From: GCA-003244245 sp963822695
GTDB taxonomy: Bacteria; Actinomycetota; Actinomycetes; Mycobacteriales; Pseudonocardiaceae
Length of the DNA: 64,000 nt
Assembly: GCA_963822695.1 (NCBI GenBank)
Contig: CAWGJH010000013.1
Span: 123,215 to 187,214, forward strand
Direction: 5' to 3'
Below, piece by piece: positions 27,207 through 36,247 of this stretch. The stretch's first letter is position 1, and each line of letters starts with the position of its first letter. Both the position numbers and the translations under genes were made by a program. The notes under the pieces were generated by a model, which was given only the letters and a program-made list of their open reading frames with translations, was not told the DNA's origin and searched no databases.

Positions 27207-27854
27207 TCACTTGCATACCCCTATGTGGGCCCCACTGGACTTCCGGACCATCTCGCAAAAGAGCTGGTGCACCCGCCGGTCGCCGGTCAGCTCCGGATGG
27301 AATGCGGTGGCCAGCACACACTCCTGGCGAATCGCCACGATCCTACCGGCGGCGCTGCCGGCAGCCGGCACGTCGGGCACCCTGGCCAGCACCTCGACGC
27401 TGGGACCGGCCTGCTCCACCCAGGGGGCGCGGATGAACACCGCCCGGATTGGGCCACCGGATACGCCGACACAGTCAAGATCGGTCTCGAAGGAGTCAAC
27501 CTGCCGACCGAACGCGTTGCGGCGCACCACCGCGTCGAGCACCGCGAGTTGCCGCTGACCAGGCCCGGCATCGAGGACCTCCCGGCACAGCAGGATCATC
27601 CCCGCGCACGAGCCATAGGCCGGCATGCCCTCAGCCAGCCGGGCTCGCAGTGGTTCCATCAGGTCGAAGGCGACCAGCAGCCGACTCATCGTGGTGGACT
27701 CGCCGCCAGGCAAGATGAGCGCATCCACCGCGGCGAGTTCCTCGCCGCGGCGTACCAGCGTGCTGCGCATCCCGCAGCCGGCCAGAGCGCGCTGGTGCTC
27801 CCGCACATCGCCCTGCAGGGCGAGCACACCTACAAGCGGACTGTCCTCGAGCAC
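27207..27854 (-). CDS. pdxT: Pyridoxal 5'-phosphate synthase glutaminase subunit PdxT
   Basis: 215 residues from the GTG at 27854 (VLEDSPLVGVLALQGDVREH). Class I glutaminase: LPGGESTTMSRLL, nucleophile in YGSCAGMILL, and the His/Glu in ATAFHPELTGD. Supplies ammonia to PdxS for PLP synthesis. A metallohydrolase gene lies between it and pdxS, an arrangement seen in some actinobacteria. Confidence 0.95.
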   Translation of the reverse strand: MLEDSPLVGVLALQGDVREHQRALAGCGMRSTLVRRGEELAAVDALILPGGESTTMSRLLVAFDLMEPLRARLAEGMPAYGSCAGMILLCREVLDAGPGQRQLAVLDAVVRRNAFGRQVDSFETDLDCVGVSGGPIRAVFIRAPWVEQAGPSVEVLARVPDVPAAGSAAGRIVAIRQECVLATAFHPELTGDRRVHQLFCEMVRKSSGAHIGVCK

Positions 27855-27904
27855 AGGCTCCAGGGTAGGCCGCCATGGCCCAGGTCGAGCGCAGCGAATC
27901 GCGG

Positions 27905-29125
27905 TCAGGGCCCGGGTTCGAGGAACCAGGGGCTGGTGTAGGCGATCGCGTGGTTGTTCGCGGGGTGGTTGGGCGGGCCTTGGGCGTTGCGGGTGTCCGG
28001 ATCGGCTAGGCGCAGCACCACCCAACGGCCGTCCTCGATGCTCATCGGCACGGTGAAGCGGGCAACGTCACCGCAGCGCACCTCGACTATGTCAGCCACT
28101 GCGGGCACCAGCGTATCCGGGCGCAGCACCTGCGCCTGCAGCGCGCGGCCGATCCAGGACGGCCCGCAGTCGACGTCGAGGACGAATTCAACGGGTCCCT
28201 GGCGATGCCGCAGCACCGCGCCCATTCGCACCCCACCGGCGGTGGCGTCCACCCGCAACCCGGAGGTCCGGGTGGCGAAGAACCGGCGGGCTCGCAATGC
28301 TTCGGCGACTCCGGCCCGGCTGTGCTTGGTCACCCACAGCCCGGCGCGTCCCGTGCCGGGCTGCAAGCCCCAGTGGGCGCTGTGCTCGTCGCTGACTCCC
28401 AGCAGCCCGGTCCGCCAGCCGGCATTCAGGCAGGCCACCAACGGGGAGGCGGCACCGGCCGCGACGCCCTGGAACAGGTAGTCGTCGGTGCGGTTGAACA
28501 TTTCCAGACTGACCATCTGCTCGGCGGCTACGGCCACGTAGCGGAAGGCATCGAACCGGCCGTCCTCCCGGCCCGGGTGATTGAAGCCGGCGAGCCCAGC
28601 GGTAGCGGGAACGCCGTTGCGCCGGCCGACCGTGGTCAACCAGGCGTACAGCTCACCCATCGCGCCGTAGGTCGCGACGTCGGCGAAGTCATCGGTGAAC
28701 CAGGCGTTGACGTGCCCCACCCGCGGATGCGACCACTCGAAGCCGCGGATCGCGGTGAACTCGCCGGGCCGGTCATAGGCCTCGGCGAGTTCCCCGGTGC
28801 GCCGCCAGCCAGCCCGGTCCAACCCGATCCACGGCGTGCCACCCGCGCCGGTACCCTCCACCGCAGCGCCGCAGATCGCGTGATCGGTGAGAGCCGCGAC
28901 GTCCAGGCCGGCGTCACGCATCGAGGGGAAGGCCGCCTCCGGGGCTCCGGCACCATCGGAGAGCAACGTGTGGTTGTGCAGATCGGCATGCACCAGCATG
29001 GTGCCGCGGCTGATCCGGGACCTCCGGGCGGCCCCGCCCGCAGGCCCTGGGGTCCGCAACCGCGCGCCTGCGGTTGCGGACAGCAGCAGCGCCTCGGCGT
29101 CGGCCATACCTTCCCCGAGGGTCAC
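27905..29125 (-). CDS. PHP/CehA-McbA-type metallohydrolase
   Basis: 406 residues from a GTG overlapping the pdxS stop (GTGA); an ATG at 29107 is an alternative. Metal ligands are visible as ADLHNHTLLSDGAG, ALTDHA, FEWSHPRVGHVNAW, AGFNHPGREDG and GVSDEHSAHWG. The fold is that of the PHP superfamily; CehA is a carbaryl hydrolase but the natural substrate of this branch is unknown. Translational coupling to pdxS suggests a vitamin B6-related or simply co-regulated role. Confidence 0.82.
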   Translation of the reverse strand: MTLGEGMADAEALLLSATAGARLRTPGPAGGAARRSRISRGTMLVHADLHNHTLLSDGAGAPEAAFPSMRDAGLDVAALTDHAICGAAVEGTGAGGTPWIGLDRAGWRRTGELAEAYDRPGEFTAIRGFEWSHPRVGHVNAWFTDDFADVATYGAMGELYAWLTTVGRRNGVPATAGLAGFNHPGREDGRFDAFRYVAVAAEQMVSLEMFNRTDDYLFQGVAAGAASPLVACLNAGWRTGLLGVSDEHSAHWGLQPGTGRAGLWVTKHSRAGVAEALRARRFFATRTSGLRVDATAGGVRMGAVLRHRQGPVEFVLDVDCGPSWIGRALQAQVLRPDTLVPAVADIVEVRCGDVARFTVPMSIEDGRWVVLRLADPDTRNAQGPPNHPANNHAIAYTSPWFLEPGP

Positions 29126-30030
29126 CAGCCGCGCTGGGCCAGCCGCTGCCCAGCGGGCAGATCGCCGAGGTTGATCCCCACCATCGCCTCACCCAACCCT
29201 CGGGACACCTTCGCCAGCATCTCCGGGTCGTCATGGAATGTGGTCGCCTTGACGATCGCCTCCGCTCGCTTGGCGGGGTCACCCGATTTGAAGATGCCCG
29301 AGCCGACGAACACTCCCTCGGCGCCGAGCTGCATCATCATCGCCGCGTCGGCGGGAGTGGCAATACCACCCGCGGTGAACAACACCACCGGCAACGAGCC
29401 GGCCGCGGCGACCTCGCGCACCAGCTCTAGCGGGGCGGCCAGCTCCTTGGCCACCGCAGGCAGCTCCTCCGGACGCATCGTGGCCAGGGAGCGGATGCCG
29501 GCGCGGATCGAGCGCATGTGCCGGGTCGCCTCGACGACATTACCGGTCCCGGCTTCGCCTTTGGACCGGATCATGGCGGCGCCCTCGGAGATCCGGCGCA
29601 GCGCCTCCCCGAGGTTGATGGCGCCACACACGAACGGCACGGTGAAGGCGAACTTGTCGATGTGATAGGCCTCATCGGCCGGGGTCAGCACCTCAGACTC
29701 ATCGATATAGTCCACGCCGATCGCCTCCAGCACCTGCGCCTCGACGAAGTGGCCGATGCGGGCCTTGGCCATCACCGGAATGGACACCGCGGCCATGATC
29801 CTGTCGATCATGTCCGGATCACTCATCCGCGCCACGCCGCCCTGCGCGCGGATATCGGCGGGGACGCGCTCCAGCGCCATGACGGCCACCGCGCCCGCGT
29901 CCTCGGCGATCCGGGCCTGCGCCGGCGTGACCACATCCATGATCACACCGCCCCGCAGCATCTCAGCCATCCCCCGCTTGACCCGTGCGGTGCCGGCTTG
30001 GCGCTCGACATTGCTGTTCTCGGCGGGCAC
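29122..30030 (-). CDS. pdxS: Pyridoxal 5'-phosphate synthase lyase subunit PdxS
   Basis: About 302 residues from the GTG at 30030, which has GAGGAG ten bases upstream; the GTG at 30048 is an alternative. GTARVKRGMAEMLRGGVIMDVV, the catalytic lysines in IPVMAKARIGHFVEAQ and MIRSKGEAGTGNVVEATRH, and the C-terminal GGIATPADAAMMMQLGAEGV are all present. Forms the PLP synthase with PdxT from ribose 5-phosphate, glyceraldehyde 3-phosphate and glutamine. Confidence 0.96.
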   Translation of the reverse strand: MPAENSNVERQAGTARVKRGMAEMLRGGVIMDVVTPAQARIAEDAGAVAVMALERVPADIRAQGGVARMSDPDMIDRIMAAVSIPVMAKARIGHFVEAQVLEAIGVDYIDESEVLTPADEAYHIDKFAFTVPFVCGAINLGEALRRISEGAAMIRSKGEAGTGNVVEATRHMRSIRAGIRSLATMRPEELPAVAKELAAPLELVREVAAAGSLPVVLFTAGGIATPADAAMMMQLGAEGVFVGSGIFKSGDPAKRAEAIVKATTFHDDPEMLAKVSRGLGEAMVGINLGDLPAGQRLAQRGW

Positions 30031-30168
30031 GGCGGGTTCGCTCCTCACGGCAGTCAGGCGGCACGAGCACGGGTCAGGCACGACTAGGCGCCGGGTACCA
30101 GTACTCGATCGTACGTCGGGGTCGCTGGAACGTCGCGAGCGAAGACCGCTTGGGGGTTGCCTCGACCG

Positions 30169-30182
30169 TCACACCGGTGTGA
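30169..30182. promoter_or_regulatory. 14-base palindrome in the pdxS/fusA2 divergent promoter region
   Basis: TCACACCGGTGTGA is a perfect palindrome, about 40 bases before the fusA2 ATG. Such a site fits a dimeric regulator. A PdxR (MocR-type) site is one thought, but MocR operators are usually direct repeats, so the regulator is unknown. Confidence 0.4.
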
Positions 30183-30221
30183 GATCGACCACACGATCCG
30201 TATCGCTGAGGGTGGGAGTCC

Positions 30222-32378
30222 ATGAGCGCAAAAGGCAACGCAGAGCGTGCTGATTCGGCCGTGGCGGCGCAGGACCCGTCCCGGATCCGCAATGTGGCCC
30301 TGGTCGGGCCGTCCGGGGCGGGAAAGACGACATTGGCGGAGGCACTGCTGGTGGCCACGGGTGCGATCAGCCGCGCGGGCACGATCGCGGACGGCACCAC
30401 GGTGTGTGACCACGATCCCGCCGCGGTGCGCCAGCAACGGTCGGTGACGCTGGCTATCGCGCCGCTGCAGCACGCCGACATCAAGATCAATCTTGTGGAC
30501 ACTCCCGGCTACGCCGATTTCGTGGGCGAGTTGCGGGCGGGGCTGCGGGCGGTCAACGCGGTGCTGTTCGTGGTCTCCGCCGGGGAGGGCGTCGACCCTG
30601 CCACCGTCTCGCTGTGGCAGGAGTGCGCCAAGGTCGGGATGCCTCGGGTGGTGGTGGCGAGCCGGCTGGACCACCCCCGGGCCGACCTGGACGGGGTGAC
30701 CGCTGCCTGCCGGGCAGCCTTCGGCGAGGGGGTGCTGCCACTGTACCTGCCGGTGCGTGATGAGGCCGGCGTGGTGACCGGTCTGGTGGGACTGCTGTCG
30801 CAGCGACTGTTCGACTACCGCGGCGGGTACCCGCCGCTGGAAGGTGAGCCCAGCGGGCTAGACAGCCCGATGGAGAGCGCTGTGGGCAGCGCCGTGGACC
30901 CCGACGAGTTCGCCATAGCCCGCAACGAGCTCATCGAGGGGATCATCTCCGAGAGCGAGGACGAGTCCCTGATGGACCGCTATCTCGGCGGCGAGGAACT
31001 CGATGTCGATGTGCTGATCAACGACCTGGAGACCGCGGTCACCCGCGGCTCGTTCCACCCGGTGATCCCGGTCTGCGCCGGCACCGGACTGGGGCTCGCC
31101 GAGCTCCTCGAAGTGCTCACCGGCGCCTTCCCGGCCCCGAACAAGCACACTCCTCCCCCGGTGACCCGTCCCGACGGCTCGGCGCACCCCGCAGTGGACG
31201 TCGACCCCGCCGCGCCCCTGGTTGCGGAGGTGGTGCGCACCACAGTCGACCCCTACCAGGGCCGGGTGTCGCTGGTCCGGGTGTTCTGTGGAACGTTGCA
31301 CCCGGATCGTCCCGTGCACGTTTCCGGGCACGGACTCACCGAGCGCGGGCACGCCGACCACGACGTCAACGAGCGGGTGGCGCACATCTACACCCCGCTC
31401 GGCGGCACGCTGAACGAAGTCCCACACTGTGTGGCCGGTGACCTGTGCGCGGTGACTAAGGTGGTCTCCGCCGAGACCGGGGACACCCTGTCCGCGCCCA
31501 ACGACCCCCTGCTGGTGGCGCCGTGGACGATGCCCGAACCCTTGCTGCCGGTGGCAGTGGTGGGCCGCAGCCGCAGCGATGACGACGCGCTGGCCCGCGG
31601 GCTGGGCCGGTTGGTGGCCGCAGACCCGACACTGCGGCTGGAACGCAACGCCGAAACCCACCAGATGGTGCTGTGGTGCATGGGCGAGGCACACGCCGAT
31701 GTCGTGCTGTCCCGGCTGCGCGCCGCAGGCGCCGACGTGGACGTGGAGCCGGTCGTGGTGCCGCTGCGGGAGACCTTCGCCAGCCCCTCGAAGGGGCACG
31801 GGCGGCACGTCAAGCAGTCTGGAGGGCACGGCCAGTACGCGGTATGCGACATCGAGGTGGAGCCGCTGCCCCGGGGGGCTGGGTTCGAGTTTGTGGACAA
31901 GGTGGTCGGCGGTGCTGTCCCGCACCAGTTCATCCCGAGTGTGGAGAAGGGCATCCGGGCGCAGATGGAACGCGGCCTCGGTAGCGGTTTCCCGCTGGTG
32001 GACGTCCGGGCCACGCTCGTGGACGGCAAAGCGCACAGCGTGGACTCCTCCGACGCAGCCTTCCAGACCGCAGGGTCGCTGGCGCTCAAGGACGCCGCGG
32101 AGAAGGGGACCGTGGTCACGCTGGAGCCGCTGGACGACGTGGAGGTGCGGATGCCCGAGGACCACCTGGGCACCGTGCTGGGCGACCTGTCCAGCCGGCG
32201 AGGTCGGGTGCTGGGCACGGAGACCGACCAGACCGGCCGGATGCTGGTCCGCGCCGAGGTGCCAGCGGCCGAGTTGCTCCGCTACGCGGTCAACCTGCGC
32301 GGGCTGACCTCGGGGACCGCCGTATTCACCCGACGTTTCTCCCGCTACGCCCCGGCGCCATCCAGCTCGAGTCCATAA
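30222..32378 (+). CDS. Elongation factor G-like protein (EF-G2 type)
   Basis: 718 residues, ATG with GGTGGGAG upstream. GTPase motifs: GPSGAGKTTLAEALL, DTPGYADFVGE, and the NKxD position reads SRLD, a deviation from ribosomal EF-G also known in EF-G2. Domains II, III, IV (FASPSKGHGRHVKQSGGHGQYA) and V (VEVRMPEDHLGTVLGDLSSRRGRVLG) follow. The actinobacterial EF-G2 group is not essential, and its role is unclear; translocation under stress is one proposal. The 3' end overlaps the next gene tail-to-tail by 34 bases. Confidence 0.9.
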   Translation: MSAKGNAERADSAVAAQDPSRIRNVALVGPSGAGKTTLAEALLVATGAISRAGTIADGTTVCDHDPAAVRQQRSVTLAIAPLQHADIKINLVDTPGYADFVGELRAGLRAVNAVLFVVSAGEGVDPATVSLWQECAKVGMPRVVVASRLDHPRADLDGVTAACRAAFGEGVLPLYLPVRDEAGVVTGLVGLLSQRLFDYRGGYPPLEGEPSGLDSPMESAVGSAVDPDEFAIARNELIEGIISESEDESLMDRYLGGEELDVDVLINDLETAVTRGSFHPVIPVCAGTGLGLAELLEVLTGAFPAPNKHTPPPVTRPDGSAHPAVDVDPAAPLVAEVVRTTVDPYQGRVSLVRVFCGTLHPDRPVHVSGHGLTERGHADHDVNERVAHIYTPLGGTLNEVPHCVAGDLCAVTKVVSAETGDTLSAPNDPLLVAPWTMPEPLLPVAVVGRSRSDDDALARGLGRLVAADPTLRLERNAETHQMVLWCMGEAHADVVLSRLRAAGADVDVEPVVVPLRETFASPSKGHGRHVKQSGGHGQYAVCDIEVEPLPRGAGFEFVDKVVGGAVPHQFIPSVEKGIRAQMERGLGSGFPLVDVRATLVDGKAHSVDSSDAAFQTAGSLALKDAAEKGTVVTLEPLDDVEVRMPEDHLGTVLGDLSSRRGRVLGTETDQTGRMLVRAEVPAAELLRYAVNLRGLTSGTAVFTRRFSRYAPAPSSSSP

Positions 32379-32902
32379 CTCGGCAGCGCGGGTTCGGCGA
32401 TCTCGAAATAGCGCGGTGCTGCGGCGGTACCGGCCAGTCGCAGCCAGCGCACCATGCGATGCGAGCGCAACGCCAGGGTGTCCCGCACCGCGTCGTTATA
32501 CACCCGTCGGGCGATCACCACCCGCTGCTCCGCGTCGGCTAGCCGGCCCGCGCAGGCGGGCTCGAGCCCACGACGGTCGAGTACCGCGAGCACCCGGCCC
32601 ACCTCGTTCTCGACCTCCTCACGAACCGCTGCCCCGGCCCGGAGGGCCACATCTGACCCGGCCCGGAGGGCCACATCCGACCCGGCCAGCAAGGCCGCGT
32701 CGGCGGCACAGCGCAGCGCGGCACTCCCATCCAGCCCACTGATCGCACGCGCTCGACGGCACAGCGCGGCGTCCAGAGCGGCCCACGCCGCCTCGGTCCG
32801 CACATGTAACCGGTCCAACCGGGTGGCCGCACGTATCGCACCCACCGCACCCGCCGCGGCAACCAGCAGCCCGGCGGTCACCGCCACCCGGGCAACTCGC
32901 AC
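32345..32902 (-). CDS. Small membrane-anchored protein, possibly LemA-like
   Basis: 185 residues with an N-terminal membrane helix (VAVTAGLLVAAAGAVGAI), then a helical region starting RTEAAWAALDAALCRRARAI, which resembles the LemA start, and RRVYNDAVRDTLALRSHRMVR, another LemA feature. The middle has an eight-residue duplication (SDVALRAG twice) caused by a 24-base tandem repeat. A similar gene is commonly near pimA in related genomes. Function unknown. Confidence 0.72.
   Translation of the reverse strand: MRVARVAVTAGLLVAAAGAVGAIRAATRLDRLHVRTEAAWAALDAALCRRARAISGLDGSAALRCAADAALLAGSDVALRAGSDVALRAGAAVREEVENEVGRVLAVLDRRGLEPACAGRLADAEQRVVIARRVYNDAVRDTLALRSHRMVRWLRLAGTAAAPRYFEIAEPALPSYGLELDGAGA
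32636..32683. repeat. 24-base tandem duplication within the LemA-like gene
   Basis: Two copies (32636-32659 and 32660-32683) differing at one base, beginning GGCCCGGAGGGCCAC. In frame; it duplicates eight residues. Confidence 0.85.
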
Positions 32903-33098
32903 CGCGCGACCCTAGTGAACCACGATGACGGCGCGGACTGTGGATCCCAGGCACCGATGCCTGGATCGTGCTGAGTCATTCCGATCCCGATTGAGCCTGC
33001 CCGCAGGCTCGCGCTACAAACGGACGCCACTTCTCAACCGGCGCCGTGCACAAGTTCCGCACCGACCTAGCGACTGGTCAAATACGCGCGTTGAAGGG
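32903..33098. other. Intergenic, no gene seen
   Basis: Marks the border between the core region and the accessory cluster at 33099-37960. No open frame or repeat is convincing. Confidence 0.4.
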
Positions 33099-33827
33099 TC
33101 AACTCGCGGCCCCACGACGAGCCGCAAGCACCGGAATCGCCGCGATCTTTTCAGGTGAGAGGTCATCCCAGAGGAGTCCCTGCGGTCGCCTCGGCTCTGC
33201 GCAGCGGATGACGGCCTCCGGAGTGACGATCACGTCCACGCCGAAGTCGTGCTCGGTCTCCGGCAACTCGTCGTCAACGGCCTGAAGGGAGTGCACCGTG
33301 GTCACGATCGTCGTCTCCGGGCCGATCAGCCTGGCCTCTTGGAGAAGCGCGACCTCGATATCGAAGTAACCCGCGCCCTTGCCGAGCCGCACCCCGCGCG
33401 GGTTGACCGCCACACTGCCGCAGACGATCAGGTCAACCGGCCGCATCTCGTCCACGTCAACCTTCCGTCCCACCTTGGCCGCGACGTTCTTACTGGCGGC
33501 ATCCTCCGGTGGGACGGACAGCCTGGCCGGGTCGAGCAGGTAGAACAGTTGCGCTTCGGCCAGCTTCGGCACCGCCATATAGAGGAGCTTGCCTTCGCGG
33601 AGGGCGCGAGCCCGGACGGGTTGCTGTGCTGCATCCGGCACGGCCTTGACGACCTGGGCAGCCTGCCACTCGGGGAGTCCGGCGAGCCGGTCGGCGGCTT
33701 CCTCTGCACCGAAGAAGGAGGGGATGCGGCCATGCGCGCTGGGAGGGGCGGCTTGTCCACGCTCCAGCAGTGACCACACACGCTCCCGAATGGCCTGCTT
33801 CGCCTGGTCAACGTCCATCGTCGGCAC
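33099..33827 (-). CDS. 5-formyltetrahydrofolate cyclo-ligase-like protein (COG0212, MTHFSD-like)
   Basis: 242 residues. The phosphate-binding loop reads NPRGVRLGKGAGYFDIEVALL, the form found in the MTHFSD-like branch; classic 5-FCL has GxGxGYYDR. The Asp/Arg pair of true 5-FCL is replaced by DIE, so the standard reaction may not be carried out. Ends HDFGVDVIVTPEAVI. Starts three bases after the stop of the XRE-TPR gene, so it is in one operon with it. Confidence 0.8.
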   Translation of the reverse strand: MPTMDVDQAKQAIRERVWSLLERGQAAPPSAHGRIPSFFGAEEAADRLAGLPEWQAAQVVKAVPDAAQQPVRARALREGKLLYMAVPKLAEAQLFYLLDPARLSVPPEDAASKNVAAKVGRKVDVDEMRPVDLIVCGSVAVNPRGVRLGKGAGYFDIEVALLQEARLIGPETTIVTTVHSLQAVDDELPETEHDFGVDVIVTPEAVIRCAEPRRPQGLLWDDLSPEKIAAIPVLAARRGAAS

Positions 33828-33830
33828 TCC

Positions 33831-35001
33831 TCAGGTCGTCATAAGAGCCATCACCCGGTCGTACACGTCCTGTACTGCTACCACGTTCCGCCACGCTTGA
33901 AGCTCACGGCAAGCCCCAAAGATGATGTTGAGCCCGCCGCCACCCCACGTCAGCTCGACCACGTCAACAGCCTGATGCAGCATGGTGACGGCATCGTCAA
34001 CCTTGCCTTGCCGGATGTACGCCAGGCTCAAGTTGCCGAGCACGATGGCTTGGGACTTGGAGCGGTCGCGCAGTTCCCGGGCGGTCGCCTCAAGGATGGG
34101 TTGCGCCCGCTTCGGCTTGTCGAGGAAGAGGTAGCAGGACCCGGCCAGCCGGCCCGGGCTGCATTGGAGAGAACAGGTCGAGCGCCGCGTCCGCCATGCC
34201 GATCTGGTCGAATCGGGTATCAGCCTCGCTCAGTGCTTGTTCACACTCGCCCTGCTGACCGAGCATGGCGTGGGCCTCGGCGGCGTGCAGGACGGCCAAG
34301 CCAACCAGCACGTGACTGCTGCCCGCGGTGGTCTCGGCTGCCTGCATCGTGAGGCGCAAGCCCGCCTCGGGGTCCTTCTCGCCGTACAGCGCGACGAAGC
34401 TCTTGCGCAGCAGTGCGTGCCCTTCGGCTGCCGGGTCTTGGAGGTGCCGGGCGGCCGTGATCGCTTGGTCGAAGTAGTGGTGTGCGGTGGCGTGGTTGCG
34501 CCGCTGGGACGCATCCCAGACGAGTTGTCCCATGAGCGTGGCGCACTCGGCCTCGACGGCGTACAGCTCTCGGCGGATTCGTTGAGTTGGCGCGTGGGCC
34601 CGTAGAAACGCAACCTGACCAAGGCATTGCCCGGTCTGCGCGAGGAGCGATGTTGACGGCGCGCGGTCGTACTGGGCATCAAGGTCGTGAACCTGGGCGC
34701 GTAGCTGCGCCACGGTCACGAGGTCGGTACTGCCGGGGTGTTGCAAGGCGTGGCCGATTCGTTCGTCCGTCTCGGCGTCGTCATCGTCGTCCGTCAACAG
34801 CTCCTCAAGCTGTTTCGAGGAAACTTGCAGGCACTGAGCTAGCTTTGGCCGTAGCCACGGCTGCGGGCCATCTTCGGTTTCGCCGCTTTCCCACCGCCTG
34901 ACGGTTTTTGGGTCGACACCGAGCCGTTCAGCAAGCGATTCCTGGCTGAAGCCTTGCGACTTCCGCCGCTTTGTGAAGCGTCGCCGCTTGGTCGTCACCA
35001 C
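33831..35001 (-). pseudogene. XRE-family regulator with TPR domain, frameshifted
   Basis: The 5' part encodes an XRE helix-turn-helix (KRRKSQGFSQESLAERLGVD, TVRRWESGE) and a TPR-like region with HYFDQAITAARHLQDP. After SPMQPG the frame is lost through one extra base in the CCCGGG run near 34155; in the next frame the protein continues RLAGSCYLFLDKPKRAQPIL to NLSLAYIRQGKVDDAVTMLH and VAVQDVYDRVMALMTT, stop at 33831. Restored length is about 390 residues. It may have controlled the divergent cluster at 35168. A sequencing error cannot be excluded. Confidence 0.72.
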
Positions 35002-35167
35002 GCCTCCTTGGTCGGTTCTCGCCGCGCGTTTTCCCAGGTCGACACGCCCAATGTCCGGTTTTCGTCCGGAGACCGTCCGGGAGACGCCCTGTGTCTAGAC
35101 CGTCACGCCCGGTTGTGTGGAGGGTACGGCCGCCCAGGGCCGGGCGGCAACGGTGGCAGGAGGTCCT

Positions 35168-36247
35168 ATGAGCAGCCAAAAGACGATCGGCGCGGGCGCG
35201 GTTCTTGATCCACTTCCGCCGCCGCTCGCCCAACGTGGCCACGCAGCGAGCGGCGCGACGAAACTTTGCGCTGGCGTAGTTGGGCTCGGCAAACAGGCGC
35301 TGGAGGACCACATACCGGGACTGCTTGGCTCGGACGCAGCCGAGTTGGTCGCCATCTGCGACGACGACACCGAGATACTGCGCGAGCAGCAGTACAAGCT
35401 GCGGGTGGCGGGCTATACCGACGCTGACGCGATGTTCAGCTCCGAACAGCTCGACTTCGTGGTGGTCTGCGTGCCACACAACGCGGGGCGGCACATCATC
35501 GAGGCAGCTGCCGAACGGCGTATTCACGTCCTCAAGGAGAAGCCCTTCGCCACCAGCTTGGCCGAAGCGAAGGAACTGGTGGACCAGTGCGAACGTGCCG
35601 GTATCCACCTCATGGTGACGCTGCAGCGCCGCTTCAATCCGATCTACACCAGCTTCACCCAGCTCGCAGATCAGATCGGCACGCCGTTCGTGGTGGACGC
35701 TGCATACACGCTGCACATCACCGACCCTTCCGAAGGCTGGCGCGGCCAAGCCGACCGCGCGGGCGGCGGCTGCGTGATCGACATGGGCTATCACCTGATC
35801 GACATGCTGCTCTGGTACTTCGGCCCGCCTGATCGGATCTCAGCGGACATGTCGATGACAGCGCGACCAGATCGGAACTACGACGCCGAGGATACCGCCC
35901 TCATCCACTTCTCCTACGAAAGCGGTCTGTACGGATCACTGCTCTTGTCCCGGTTCATCGGGCCGAAGTCCGAGCAGATTCGCCTGGTCGGCTCAAAGGG
36001 CATCGTTCACCTTGAGCGCGGTCGAATCCAGCGGCTTACCAACGGCGGTGAGGTCGTTGAATCGCTGGCGCGCGAGCAGGCGTGGCCGTCAGCCGCCGTC
36101 TCGCAGGTGAACCACTTCTGCCGCGTCATCGAAGAAATGCGGCCGAATGTGAGCGGCCCGCGTGAAAATCTCGCCCACCTCAGCTTCATCCAGGGCTGCT
36201 ACGAGTCGGCCCGCACTCGAACCTATGTCAATCCGAAGGATCTGTGA
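35168..36247 (+). CDS. Gfo/Idh/MocA-family NAD(P)-dependent oxidoreductase
   Basis: 359 residues from the ATG at 35168 (AGGAGG upstream). Rossmann start CAGVVGLGKQALEDHIPGL, EKPFA motif (VLKEKPFATSLAEAKELV) with the catalytic Lys, and GGGCVIDMGYHLIDMLLWYFG with the His/Asp typical of the C-terminal domain. These enzymes oxidise sugar or cyclitol hydroxyls. The next gene starts right after its stop codon. Divergent from the XRE regulator; the 166-base gap should hold both promoters. Confidence 0.88.
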   Translation: MSSQKTIGAGAVLDPLPPPLAQRGHAASGATKLCAGVVGLGKQALEDHIPGLLGSDAAELVAICDDDTEILREQQYKLRVAGYTDADAMFSSEQLDFVVVCVPHNAGRHIIEAAAERRIHVLKEKPFATSLAEAKELVDQCERAGIHLMVTLQRRFNPIYTSFTQLADQIGTPFVVDAAYTLHITDPSEGWRGQADRAGGGCVIDMGYHLIDMLLWYFGPPDRISADMSMTARPDRNYDAEDTALIHFSYESGLYGSLLLSRFIGPKSEQIRLVGSKGIVHLERGRIQRLTNGGEVVESLAREQAWPSAAVSQVNHFCRVIEEMRPNVSGPRENLAHLSFIQGCYESARTRTYVNPKDL

